Source of the DNA: Marinobacter changyiensis
GTDB taxonomy: Bacteria; Pseudomonadota; Gammaproteobacteria; Pseudomonadales; Oleiphilaceae
Length of the DNA: 64,000 bases
Assembly: GCF_009193265.1 (NCBI RefSeq)
Contig: NZ_VZZZ01000001.1
Coordinates: 1,116,001 to 1,180,000, forward strand
Direction: 5' to 3'
Part shown: positions 34,368 to 45,358 of the stretch, piece after piece
How positions within the stretch are numbered: the first letter of the stretch is position 1
Layout of the letters: every line of letters begins with the position of its first letter
The notes under the pieces: model-generated
What the model was told of the DNA's origin: nothing
What the model saw: only the letters and a program-made list of their open reading frames with translations
Database searches by the model: none
Program-made: the position numbers and the translations under genes

Positions 34368-35453
34368 ATGTCTACGAAACAACGTCTTTCAAAACTGGCT
34401 TACGGTGTCGCAGCAGCAACCCTGCTGACCGGAAGCCTTGCGAGCAGCAATGTCATGGCGGCCGAAAACGTCCGCTGGCAGGTTCCTCTGGCTTTTCCCT
34501 CTCATCTGATTGGTCTGACCACTCCGGTCAAGCACCTGTCCGAGTCGCTCAAGGCGATCTCCGACGGCGACATTCAGTTGCGCTATTACGAGCCGGGCGA
34601 ACTGGTACCTCCCTTTGAAATCATGGACGCGGTCAGCACGGGAAAATACCCGGCCGGCTATACCTGGGTAGGCTATGACCAGGGCACTATCCCCGCCCTG
34701 CCGCTTTACTCTGGCGCGCCATTCAACATGGAGCCACCGGCCTATCTTGCCTGGTACTACGAGGGTGACGGCCGGGAACTGCTGGAAGAAATTTACGCTG
34801 AACGCAATATCCACCCGATGCTGTGTTCCATCATCGGTCCCGAGGGGGCAGGCTGGTTCGCCAATCCGATCGAAGACCTGAGCGATTTTGATGGCTTGCG
34901 TATCCGGTTTGCCGGTATCGGTGGCAAGGTGCTGGAGCAACTGGGTGCGTCTGTCACGATGATTCCAGGGGGTGAGATCTACCAGGCACTCGAACGTAAG
35001 ACCATTGATGCAACCGAGTTCTCCCAGCCCGCCATCGACAAGATGCTCGGTCTCGACCAGATCATCAAGAACTACATCATGCCTGGCTGGCACCAGACTC
35101 TGACCACCTCGCACCTGCTGGTGAACCAGGACGTATGGGGCAAGCTTGAGCCTGCTACCCGTGCCCTGATCGAAATGGGTTGTGAGTCTGCCACCCTGAA
35201 AGGCTTTGCCCAGAGCGAGTTTGCCCAGCCGACAGCGCTGCGTGACTATCAGAAGGAAGGCGTCAACGCCCAGACTTTACCGGAGCCGGTACTGCGTGAA
35301 CTGCAGAAGGCGACCAATAAGGTGCTGGACAACATGGCCGCAGAAGACGAGATGTTCAACCGCGTGCTGACCAGTCAGCGCGAGTTCATGGAACATCACT
35401 CCATTTGGCACGGTAAGGGTTACCTGCCACGGGACTTCTACGAGTACGATTGA
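34368..35453 (+). CDS. TRAP transporter substrate-binding protein (DctP type)
   Basis: A 361-residue periplasmic binding protein: signal peptide ending near VMA-AENV, then the DctP fold with WQVPLAFPSHL, the hinge region GLRIRFAGIGGKVLEQLGASVTMIPGGEIYQALERKTIDATEFSQP (the Arg of LRIRF normally binds the substrate carboxylate) and MPGWHQTLTTSHLLVN. It belongs to the branch that takes carboxylates such as keto- and hydroxy-acids. Start at ATG 34368, after an AAGAAGGA. It heads an operon with DctQ, DctM, a 3HB dehydrogenase and acetoacetate-CoA ligase, so 3-hydroxybutyrate is the likely ligand. Confidence 0.88.
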   Translation: MSTKQRLSKLAYGVAAATLLTGSLASSNVMAAENVRWQVPLAFPSHLIGLTTPVKHLSESLKAISDGDIQLRYYEPGELVPPFEIMDAVSTGKYPAGYTWVGYDQGTIPALPLYSGAPFNMEPPAYLAWYYEGDGRELLEEIYAERNIHPMLCSIIGPEGAGWFANPIEDLSDFDGLRIRFAGIGGKVLEQLGASVTMIPGGEIYQALERKTIDATEFSQPAIDKMLGLDQIIKNYIMPGWHQTLTTSHLLVNQDVWGKLEPATRALIEMGCESATLKGFAQSEFAQPTALRDYQKEGVNAQTLPEPVLRELQKATNKVLDNMAAEDEMFNRVLTSQREFMEHHSIWHGKGYLPRDFYEYD

Positions 35454-35547
35454 TCCCAGACAGTAACTAACGAGCGTGCACCGGTCGAGGGTCCCGGTGT
35501 ACGCTGGTTTTTGAAACCTTCCCCCTCCCGGATTTCCCGAGGTTTGT

Positions 35548-36159
35548 GTGACTGATAACAAAGCTCCTTCCGAGCCGTCTGCGATAGCGACGGACACTGA
35601 TTTACCCACTAATCGATTGTGTTACTGGCTTGACCGGTTCGTGGTGGGCGTTGGCAGCCTCAGTTCCTGGTTATGGCTGGCTGTCCTGGTGGTCGTATTG
35701 GCGAATGTGTTCAGCCGGTTTGTGCTGTCCGAGGGTTCGATAGCATTGGAAGAGCTCTCCTGGCATCTGTTTGGCATCGCGCTGATGTTGACGCTGGGCT
35801 ACGCGGTGGTCCGTGACGATCACGTGCGCGTCGATGTATTGCGTGAAAAATTTTCGCCGCGCGCTCAAGCCTGGATCGACCTGGTCTGCATCGTTCTGTT
35901 GGCGCTGCCTATCATTTATTTGATGGTTTATGTCCTTATCCCCTATGCGTACACCGCTTTCCAGTATGACGAGCGCTCCCAGGCCCCCAGTGGCCTGCCT
36001 TACCGGTTCATTTTCAAGAGTGTATTGCCCATCGGCATGACCCTGGTAGGCATTGCGCTATTTTCCCGGGCGCTGCGCTGCTGCACATTGCTGTTCGGCT
36101 TTCCCCGCGCAATCCAAACACCAGACGATGACCGCCATAGCGGTCAATCCGGTCACTGA
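35548..36159 (+). CDS. TRAP transporter small permease (DctQ type)
   Basis: A 203-residue protein with four membrane helices and the DctQ pattern: VLANVFSRFVLSEGSIALEELSWHLFGIALMLTLGYAVVRDDHVRVDVL. It starts with GTG 35548, which is the only good start. The C-terminal tail after the fourth helix is polar. It forms the membrane complex with the large permease encoded 18 bases later. Confidence 0.88.
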   Translation: MTDNKAPSEPSAIATDTDLPTNRLCYWLDRFVVGVGSLSSWLWLAVLVVVLANVFSRFVLSEGSIALEELSWHLFGIALMLTLGYAVVRDDHVRVDVLREKFSPRAQAWIDLVCIVLLALPIIYLMVYVLIPYAYTAFQYDERSQAPSGLPYRFIFKSVLPIGMTLVGIALFSRALRCCTLLFGFPRAIQTPDDDRHSGQSGH

Positions 36160-36177
36160 TTCTAGAGGCAAGTTGTT

Positions 36178-37548
36178 ATGGGGCTTGAAGCTATTCTTGT
36201 CATCGCCATGTTCGCCGCGTTCATGGGGCTGCTGTTGCTGGGTTTTCCGGTAGCCTGGGCACTGGCCGGTATTGGTCTGGTATTCGGTATCCTCGGCCAC
36301 GTCCTGGTTGAGTTTTTTGATGCCGATCTCTGGTTTACCTGGAACGGCACCATAGGCGTTCTGGACGCTCGTCTCTATGGCATTGTCGCCAACGAGTTAA
36401 TGGTGGCGCTGCCACTGTTTATTTTTATGGGCATCATGCTGGATCGTTCCGGGATTGCCGAAAAGCTGATGCACAGCCTGGTCAAATTACTGGGGCCTTT
36501 GCGCGGCGGCTACGCCATTACGGTAGTGATCGTCGGCATTCTGCTGGCGGCCTCAACCGGAATTGTCGGGGCGTCGGTGGTGTTGCTCGGGATGTTGTCG
36601 CTGGGGCCGATGATGCAGGCCAAGTACAATAAATCCCTGGCCGTCGGCACCGCCTGTTCTGTCGGCACACTGGGCATCCTGGTGCCGCCGAGCATCATGC
36701 TGGTCTTGATGTCTGACCGGCTCGGTACCTCTGATGCATCGGTCGGCAAGCTGTTCATGGGCGCCCTGATTCCCGGCGTCATGCTGGGGGTGATGTATAT
36801 CCTCTACATCATTATTGCTTCATGGCTGAAGAAAGACCTTGCGCCAGCGCCTGAAAACCGCGAGAAATTCAGTCCCCGGGTACTGTTCGAAGTGGCAGTG
36901 GCAGTGGTGCCACCAATGGCTCTGATCGTCGCGGTTCTCGGTTCCATTTTCTTCGGTATTGCGACCACGACAGAGGCGTCCGCAGTGGGTGCCGCGGGTG
37001 CATTGTTGATGGCATTACTCAGCCGTCGGCTCGATATGAATGTGCTCAAAGGCGCGTTGTACCAGACCAGCCGCACCACTGCGTTTATCTTTGGCATTTT
37101 CATCGGTGCTACGGTATTTGCAGCGGTCCTGCGAGGCCTGGGTGGTGACGACGTTATCCGTGAAGCCGTCACCGGGCTGCCATTTGGTACCACTGGCATT
37201 CTGCTGACTATCCTGTTCGTTACCTTTTTGCTCGGGTTCTTTCTGGACTGGGTCGAGATTACTCTGATCATCCTGCCATTGGTGGCACCGGTGGTGTTCT
37301 CGCTGGGCGTTGAACCGGTCTGGTTTGCGATCATGTTTGCAATGTGTCTGCAGACGTCCTTCCTGACACCGCCAGTGGGTTTCGCCCTGTTTTATATCAA
37401 AGGTGTGTGCCCGCCGGGTATCACCACCCGGGATATCTATCTGGGTGTACTGCCTTTTATTATCATTCAGCTGTTGGGCCTCGGGTTGGTGTTCTGGTTC
37501 GAGTCAATCGCAACCTGGTTGCCGAACGAAGTCTATGGTGGGCCTTGA
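36178..37548 (+). CDS. TRAP transporter large permease (DctM type)
   Basis: A 456-residue protein with about twelve helices. DctM features are FAAFMGLLLLGFPVAWALAGIG, LFIFMGIMLDRSGIAEKL, the GxVGASVVLLGMLSLGPM region, IPPSIMLVL-like VPPSIMLVLMSDRLGTSDASVGKLFMGALIPGV and SFLTPPVGFALFYIKG. It uses the Na+ gradient to import substrate delivered by the DctP protein. Third gene of the presumed 3HB uptake operon; 70 bases separate it from the dehydrogenase gene. Confidence 0.92.
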   Translation: MGLEAILVIAMFAAFMGLLLLGFPVAWALAGIGLVFGILGHVLVEFFDADLWFTWNGTIGVLDARLYGIVANELMVALPLFIFMGIMLDRSGIAEKLMHSLVKLLGPLRGGYAITVVIVGILLAASTGIVGASVVLLGMLSLGPMMQAKYNKSLAVGTACSVGTLGILVPPSIMLVLMSDRLGTSDASVGKLFMGALIPGVMLGVMYILYIIIASWLKKDLAPAPENREKFSPRVLFEVAVAVVPPMALIVAVLGSIFFGIATTTEASAVGAAGALLMALLSRRLDMNVLKGALYQTSRTTAFIFGIFIGATVFAAVLRGLGGDDVIREAVTGLPFGTTGILLTILFVTFLLGFFLDWVEITLIILPLVAPVVFSLGVEPVWFAIMFAMCLQTSFLTPPVGFALFYIKGVCPPGITTRDIYLGVLPFIIIQLLGLGLVFWFESIATWLPNEVYGGP

Positions 37549-37618
37549 TCTTGTCGTAAAGCACTAACAATAAATTTTTGAGTAGTACGCACTGACTACC
37601 CAACAGGAGAACAAGCTC

Positions 37619-38398
37619 ATGCGTCTTGAAAATCGCATTGCACTGATTACCGGGGCCGGTCGCGGCATCGGGCGGGCCATCGCAGAGAGGTATGCCCGTG
37701 AGGGCGCGTTGGTTGCGGTCGCAGATCTGGATCTGGCCGGCGCAGAAGACACCGTCGCAGCGATTCGTGCCGCGGGCGGAACCGCCATGGCACTGGCCAT
37801 GGATGTTACCGACGAGCAGGCAGTCGAAGACGGTGTGACAGCGATCGTCGAGAACTGGGGCCGTCTGGACATTGCCCTGGCGAATGCCGGCGTCCAGCAC
37901 ATTGATCCCATTCACAAGCTGGCCTACAAAGACTGGTGCAAAGTGCTGGATGTTCACCTCAACGGCGCTTTTCTGGTGACCCGTGCGGCGCTTACCCGGA
38001 TGTACAAGACGGGTGGCGGCTGCATGCTGTTTATGGGCTCGGTTCACTCGATGACCGCATCGCCGCTGAAATCGCCTTATGTCACCGCCAAGCATGGCTT
38101 GCTTGGCTTGTGCCGGGCAGTCGCGAAAGAAGGTGCGGAATACGGAGTCAGCAGCAACATCATTTGTCCCGGATTTGTCCGAACCCCGCTGGTGGAAAAG
38201 CAGATACCAGAGCAGGCAAAAGAGCTCGGGATCTCGGAGGAAGAAGTGATCCGGGACGTGATGCTGAAGCATACGGTGGACGGCAAATTTACTACACTGG
38301 AAGATGTGGCTGAGCTGGCCGTGCACCTGGCCGCATTTCCCTCGGCGGCCCTGACCGGGCAGTCAGTCGTGGTGAGCCACGGCTGGCATATGCAATAG
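37619..38398 (+). CDS. bdhA: 3-hydroxybutyrate dehydrogenase (SDR family)
   Basis: A 259-residue short-chain dehydrogenase. Rossmann motif [10 protein letters not shown] (residues 11-20), NAG, catalytic Ser in MGSVHS and YxxxK in [78 protein letters not shown] is typical of D-3-hydroxybutyrate dehydrogenase, including the lid Gln-Ile-Pro segment. It oxidises 3HB to acetoacetate with NAD+. The next gene activates acetoacetate, so the pathway is complete in one operon. An AGGAG stands before the ATG. Confidence 0.9.
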   Translation: MRLENRIALITGAGRGIGRAIAERYAREGALVAVADLDLAGAEDTVAAIRAAGGTAMALAMDVTDEQAVEDGVTAIVENWGRLDIALANAGVQHIDPIHKLAYKDWCKVLDVHLNGAFLVTRAALTRMYKTGGGCMLFMGSVHSMTASPLKSPYVTAKHGLLGLCRAVAKEGAEYGVSSNIICPGFVRTPLVEKQIPEQAKELGISEEEVIRDVMLKHTVDGKFTTLEDVAELAVHLAAFPSAALTGQSVVVSHGWHMQ

Positions 38399-38407
38399 GA
38401 GCAATTG

Positions 38408-40405
38408 ATGGAAAACGCAGAGCAGGCCCCGGTGGTCTGGAATCCGACCGAGGAGAGTCTTCGCAACTGTCATATGGGGCAATATCAGCACTGGCTGGAA
38501 GCCCAGGGTAAGGGTCCGTTTGCCGACTATCACGCGCTCCATAAATGGTCGATCAGCGAGCTGGAGCCGTTCTGGCAGAGTATCTGGGATTATTGTGGTT
38601 TGCGTTGTGATACGCCCGCCGAGCGCGTGCTGGCCAAGCGCTCCATGCCGGGCGCCGAATGGTTTCCCGGCATGCGCCTGAATTTTGCAGCCAATCTGTT
38701 GCGGCTGGCGGAAGGTGACGGTGCCAATGTCGAAGCTATCGTCGCGCACTGCGAGACCCGGCCGGTGTTACGTCGCAGCTATGGCGAGCTGAAGGCCGAC
38801 GTGGGCGCTCTGGAAGCGTTTTTGCGGGGCAAAGGTGTCAAGCAGGGCGATCGGGTAGCGGGTGTGGTGACCAATGGCTATGAAGCCATGGTGGGCATGC
38901 TGGCGGCTACCAGTCTTGGCGCAATCTGGAGCTCCGCATCACCGGATTTCGGCATTAACGCTATTCTTGACCGTTTTGGCCAGATCGAGCCGACCGCGTT
39001 GATTGTGGTAAATGGTTACGGCTATGGCGGTAAGGTTTTTGCCCGTCAGGCAGATTTTGAACAATTGGTGGCCGGTCTCGAAAGCCTGCGTTGCGTGGTA
39101 AGTGTGCCACAACTTCCGAACGAGCCGGCCCTGGCGGGGCCCCTGGTCACCACCTGGGAGGCTGCGTTGGCTGAAGGCGCAGGCCAGGCGCCGTCGTTTA
39201 CGCCTTTACCGCCGGATCAGCCGGTGTACATCCTGTATTCCTCGGGTACCACCGGTAAACCCAAGTGCATTGTGCATGGCGCGGTCGGGCTATTGGTAAA
39301 CCATGCCAAAGAGCTGATGCTCCACGGCGACGTGGGCCCCGGTGACCGGTTCCTCTATTTCACCACCTGTGGCTGGATGATGTGGAACTGGCAGGCGTCT
39401 GCCTTGTTGACCGGTGCCACGGTGATTACCGTTGACGGCTCTCCGGGGTATCCGAGCCTGAACAGTTTGTGGGAACGGGTTGCCGAGGAGAGAGTGACGC
39501 ACTTTGGCACCAGCGCGCGTTTTCTGGCGGGTTGCCGGAAAGCCGGACTGACGCCGGCGACCAGTCTGGATCTGGCGCCCCTGAGAGTGCTGTTCTCCAC
39601 TGGCTCGCCCTTGTTGCCGGAAGACTATGACTGGGTCTACGCCGAAGGAGCACCGAACGTGCTGTTGGGTTCGATAGCAGGAGGCACCGATATCTGTGGT
39701 TGTTTTGTCGGCTGCACACCGACACTGCCTGTGCGTCGCGGGGAGATCCAGTGCCCGTTGCTGGGGGTCGATGCGGTGGCCTTTGATGAGGAAGGCCATG
39801 CCCTGGACGGTGGTCGTGGCGAGTTGGTCTGTCGTCAGCCGTTACCTTCAATGCCGGTATGCTTCTGGGACGATCCCGATGGCGCCCGTTTTCAGAGCGC
39901 CTATTTCGAGACGTTCCCGGGGGTTTGGGCTCACGGGGATTTTATTCGTTTCACCGAGCATGGCGGTGCGGTGATCTATGGTCGTTCTGATGCCACCCTC
40001 AACCCCGGTGGTGTGCGCATTGGCACCGCGGAAATATACCGTCAGGTCGAGACCGAAGCTGCGATAAAAGACAGCCTGGTAGTGGGACGACAGATTGAGG
40101 GCGATGTTGAGGTAGTGTTACTGGTGGTGCCCGCCAGCGGGGACTCGCTCAGTGACGATGTCATCAAGAACCTGAAAATCCGTATTCGGGAGGGTGCCAG
40201 CCCGCGTCACGTGCCGCGCCATGTCTTGGTGGTCAAGGATATTCCTTACACCCGAAGTGGCAAGAAGGTCGAGCTCGCGGTTGCCAGACTGCTCAATGGT
40301 GCCGCCCGCAGTGATAACCGCGACGCCCTTGCCAACCCGGAAGCGCTGGATGCCATACAGGGTACGCTGCAGGCCGCCGGGTTGCTGCCAACCAAGCAGG
40401 CCTGA
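38408..40405 (+). CDS. Acetoacetate-CoA ligase
   Basis: A 665-residue adenylate-forming enzyme. N-terminal WNPTEESLRNCHMGQYQHWLE, the P-loop YSSGTTGKPKC, AGGTDICGCFVG, the adenylate motif GRSDATLNPGGVRIGTAEIY and the C-terminal catalytic Lys region PYTRSGKKVELAV fit acetoacetyl-CoA synthetase. It turns acetoacetate, CoA and ATP into acetoacetyl-CoA for thiolysis. ATG 38408 follows an AGGAGCA; only nine bases separate it from bdhA. Last gene of the operon, followed by a large nested hairpin. Confidence 0.93.
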   Translation: MENAEQAPVVWNPTEESLRNCHMGQYQHWLEAQGKGPFADYHALHKWSISELEPFWQSIWDYCGLRCDTPAERVLAKRSMPGAEWFPGMRLNFAANLLRLAEGDGANVEAIVAHCETRPVLRRSYGELKADVGALEAFLRGKGVKQGDRVAGVVTNGYEAMVGMLAATSLGAIWSSASPDFGINAILDRFGQIEPTALIVVNGYGYGGKVFARQADFEQLVAGLESLRCVVSVPQLPNEPALAGPLVTTWEAALAEGAGQAPSFTPLPPDQPVYILYSSGTTGKPKCIVHGAVGLLVNHAKELMLHGDVGPGDRFLYFTTCGWMMWNWQASALLTGATVITVDGSPGYPSLNSLWERVAEERVTHFGTSARFLAGCRKAGLTPATSLDLAPLRVLFSTGSPLLPEDYDWVYAEGAPNVLLGSIAGGTDICGCFVGCTPTLPVRRGEIQCPLLGVDAVAFDEEGHALDGGRGELVCRQPLPSMPVCFWDDPDGARFQSAYFETFPGVWAHGDFIRFTEHGGAVIYGRSDATLNPGGVRIGTAEIYRQVETEAAIKDSLVVGRQIEGDVEVVLLVVPASGDSLSDDVIKNLKIRIREGASPRHVPRHVLVVKDIPYTRSGKKVELAVARLLNGAARSDNRDALANPEALDAIQGTLQAAGLLPTKQA

Positions 40406-40406
40406 T

Positions 40407-40476
40407 CCAGCCACGGCAGGCCCGGACCCGCAACACTTCTCGGAAGGCCGAGCAGGGGGGAGTGTTGCGAGGCTGG
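40407..40476 (+). terminator. Nested three-part hairpin after the acetoacetate-CoA ligase
   Basis: Outer arms CCAGCC/GGCTGG (40407-40412, 40471-40476), middle arms CGCAACACT/AGTGTTGCG (40429-40437, 40461-40469), inner CTCGG/CCGAG (40439-40443, 40448-40452). A T-run is only weak (CTTTTG at 40485-40490). It probably ends or protects the operon mRNA. The rest of the 298-base gap to icd shows no gene. Confidence 0.5.
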
Positions 40477-40703
40477 CCACGAACTTTTGAAACAGGCAGT
40501 CAGTAAAAGTGTGGCGGTTTTTTTAGTGGGATTCGTAAAATTCCTGAGACTTTAGACTAATATCCTAATCAAAATGCGCCGAAAACTGGTATCTTTACTT
40601 TCTTCTCATAAGTTCGTAATCAGTCCGTGCTTAACTCTGATGTTCACAAGACGCCAGGGAATGTGCTGACCGTCCTGAACTCACACCTTGCCAGAGGACG
40701 AAA

Positions 40704-42953
<2,250 letters not shown>

Positions 42954-42971
42954 TTCGGGCTTGATAGAAGC

Positions 42972-43004
42972 GCCCGGATGGCCTTGCGCTTTCCGGGCTT
43001 TTTT
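42972..43004 (+). terminator. Rho-independent terminator of icd
   Basis: GCCCGGA (42972-42978) and TCCGGGC (42992-42998) followed by six T. The convergent ybaK gene ends 28 bases further on. Confidence 0.85.
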
Positions 43005-43031
43005 GTGGCGGCGAATCCGGTTTTTAGCCGC

Positions 43032-43502
43032 TCAGAGTTGCCGCAGGTCGGCAAACTGGCCTCCAGTCAGGCGGGCCAGGTCGCCGGGGGCAAGCTCAAT
43101 CTCCAGACCCCGCCGTCCGGCACTGACAAACACGGTGTCGAATTGTCGGGCCGAACTGTCGATGACCGTTTGCAATGGCCGCTTCTGTCCGAGCGGGCTG
43201 ACACCCCCGAGAACGTATCCGGAAGACCGTTGAACCTTGTCTCTATCCGCCATGGCGGCTTTCTTGCCGCCGACAGCGTCGGCCACCAGCTTCATACTCA
43301 ACATCGTGGAAACCGGCAATACTGCCACCACCAGATGCCCGGCATCTACTGAAACCACCAGGGTCTTGAACACCCGCTCCGGGTCCAGCCCGAGCTTCTC
43401 CGACGCCTCCCTGCCATAGGAATCTGCGGCAGGATCGTGATCGTACTTGTGGACTGTGTAGCCAATCCCTGCCTTTTTAGCAGCGTTGATGGCGGGCGTC
43501 AT
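43032..43502 (-). CDS. ybaK: Cys-tRNA(Pro)/Cys-tRNA(Cys) deacylase YbaK
   Basis: A 156-residue editing domain protein. TPAINAAKKAGIGYTVHKYDHDPAADSYGREASEKLGLDPERVFKTLV matches the YbaK start, with the catalytic Lys in VFKTLVV, then LSMKLVADAVGGKKAAMAD, GYVLGGVSPLG and the end FVSAGRRGLEIELAPGDLARLTGGQFADL. It removes cysteine wrongly attached to tRNA-Pro by prolyl-tRNA synthetase. Monocistronic. Confidence 0.93.
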   Translation of the reverse strand: MTPAINAAKKAGIGYTVHKYDHDPAADSYGREASEKLGLDPERVFKTLVVSVDAGHLVVAVLPVSTMLSMKLVADAVGGKKAAMADRDKVQRSSGYVLGGVSPLGQKRPLQTVIDSSARQFDTVFVSAGRRGLEIELAPGDLARLTGGQFADLRQL

Positions 43503-43690
43503 AACGGGATCATCCGTGCTCAGGGGACTAAGCCAAAACTATACGATAATGCTCGTGAATAATGTAATAGAGAGGGTATAAAGGATTGAAACCTCGACCT
43601 ATCCACCGCCACTGACTAAGGTTGAAAAAGAAGTCCTGGTTCTTCCCCGGAGGTTGGCTCAATCACCATGCCTAACTTTTGGCTTAAGTC

Positions 43691-45328
43691 ATGAGAGACC
43701 ACCTATCGATGCATAACACAAAAAACCAACGTACCAGTCCAGTCTGGCGATCACTCTGGGTGGTGTTGGTCTACCTGTCGGCTGGCCTGGCCTGGATTAC
43801 GGTTTCTGATCTGGCCGTTGATTACTGGGCAAATGACACCGACCTGCTAAGCGAAGTACAGACCTATGAGGGCTGGGCCTTTGTGGCTGTGACCGCATTG
43901 GTGTTGTTTTTCGCCCTGAGGCGCCAGTTCCGACACGATCGTAACCAGATGTCCCTGCAGAATCACCAGCGTGAAGAAATCCGTCTGCTGAGCCAGTTCC
44001 AGCAAAAGGTGATTGATAACGCCAGCATCTGGATTAACGTATGGGATCCCCAGGCAAACGTACTGCTCTGGAACAAGGCAGCAGAAAAGATCAGCGGTTA
44101 CTCGGAGCAGGAGCTGCAAGGCAAAGACCAAATCTGGCAATGGCTGTATCCCGATGAGAAGTACCGGACGCTGATCAAGAAGACCGCCGCGGAAGTTTCA
44201 GCAGGCACTCGTGAGGTAGACGATTGTGAAACCTGTATCCGGACCCGCAGCGGCGATGAGCGCTTGATGTCCTGGAACTCCCGCTGTTTTTACAGCGAAG
44301 CCGGTGTGCTGATCGGCTCAATTGCCATTGGTCTGGATGTCACCGACCGCCGCATAGCGGAAGCCCGCCTGAGACATCGGGAACGCCAGCTCACCACGCT
44401 GATGGATAATCTCCCCGGTATGGCTTATCGCTGCCTGTATGATGAGTTCTGGACCATGAAATTTGTCTCCAGCGGTTGTCGGGAACTGACCGGCTACGAG
44501 CCTGAAGCAGTAATAGATAACCGCGATGTCGCTTTTGCCCACTTGGTACAAGAGGAGGATAACCAGAAAACGGTGCAGCTGGTTGAAGAAGCGATTGGCG
44601 CTGCCGAGGCGTTTTCACTCGAGTACCAGCTGGTCCGAAAGGATGGCCAGGTAATCTGGGTCTGGGAACGTGGTCGTGCTGTGGAGGATGGTGACGGCCT
44701 GGTACTTGAAGGTATTATTCTGGACGTGACGGACCGTAAAATACTTGAGCAGGAGCTGTCGGAGCTGGCCGCCCATGACACACTTACCGGCCTGTATAAT
44801 CGTCGGGAAATGAATCGGCTGTTGTCAGAGGAGATCATCCGGGCCTCCCGTTACGGCCGACATCTGGCGTTGCTTTGGATCGACATAGATCATTTCAAAC
44901 TGGTAAACGACCAGTACGGTCATCCGGCTGGTGATGCGGTTCTGACCGCTGTTTGTAAACGTCTGTCGCAAGGGATTCGCAGCGTGGATGCTTTTGGGCG
45001 TTACGGAGGCGAAGAATTCATGATGTTGCTGCCGGAGATGGATGGCCCGGAAGCACGGGAAGCGGCCGATCGGCTACGCTCGTTGGTGGCGGACCATACT
45101 ATCTCGCTGGAGGGGGTGGCAGACGTCAGGCTTACGGTTAGTATTGGCATTGCTGTCTTTCCGCAACACGGCCTGACGGCCGATGCGCTCAATGACATGG
45201 CGGACAAGGCCATGTATCGGGCCAAGGCAGACGGTCGTAACCAGGTTTGTCTGGCCCAGGCCAGCGAAGCTGAAAGCCCTGAACCTGTGGCATCGGACGC
45301 CCATCAGGATAACGCTGAGTTCAAATAA
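43691..45328 (+). CDS. PAS-PAS diguanylate cyclase, membrane-bound
   Basis: A 545-residue protein: two membrane helices (about 20-38 and 60-78) enclosing a short periplasmic loop, a first PAS domain with C-terminal PAC (about 105-235, starting at DNASIWINVWDPQANVLLWNKAAE), a second PAS of the PAS_3 type (about 240-355) and a GGDEF domain (about 370-535). The active site is GGEEF and the inhibitory RxxD site (RSVD) lies five residues before it, so it should make c-di-GMP with product inhibition. An internal ATG at 43709 has a better GAGAG upstream and may be the true start. Confidence 0.9.
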   Translation: MRDHLSMHNTKNQRTSPVWRSLWVVLVYLSAGLAWITVSDLAVDYWANDTDLLSEVQTYEGWAFVAVTALVLFFALRRQFRHDRNQMSLQNHQREEIRLLSQFQQKVIDNASIWINVWDPQANVLLWNKAAEKISGYSEQELQGKDQIWQWLYPDEKYRTLIKKTAAEVSAGTREVDDCETCIRTRSGDERLMSWNSRCFYSEAGVLIGSIAIGLDVTDRRIAEARLRHRERQLTTLMDNLPGMAYRCLYDEFWTMKFVSSGCRELTGYEPEAVIDNRDVAFAHLVQEEDNQKTVQLVEEAIGAAEAFSLEYQLVRKDGQVIWVWERGRAVEDGDGLVLEGIILDVTDRKILEQELSELAAHDTLTGLYNRREMNRLLSEEIIRASRYGRHLALLWIDIDHFKLVNDQYGHPAGDAVLTAVCKRLSQGIRSVDAFGRYGGEEFMMLLPEMDGPEAREAADRLRSLVADHTISLEGVADVRLTVSIGIAVFPQHGLTADALNDMADKAMYRAKADGRNQVCLAQASEAESPEPVASDAHQDNAEFK

Positions 45329-45358
45329 TCAAACATTATGACGTCAAGGTGTAACCTG

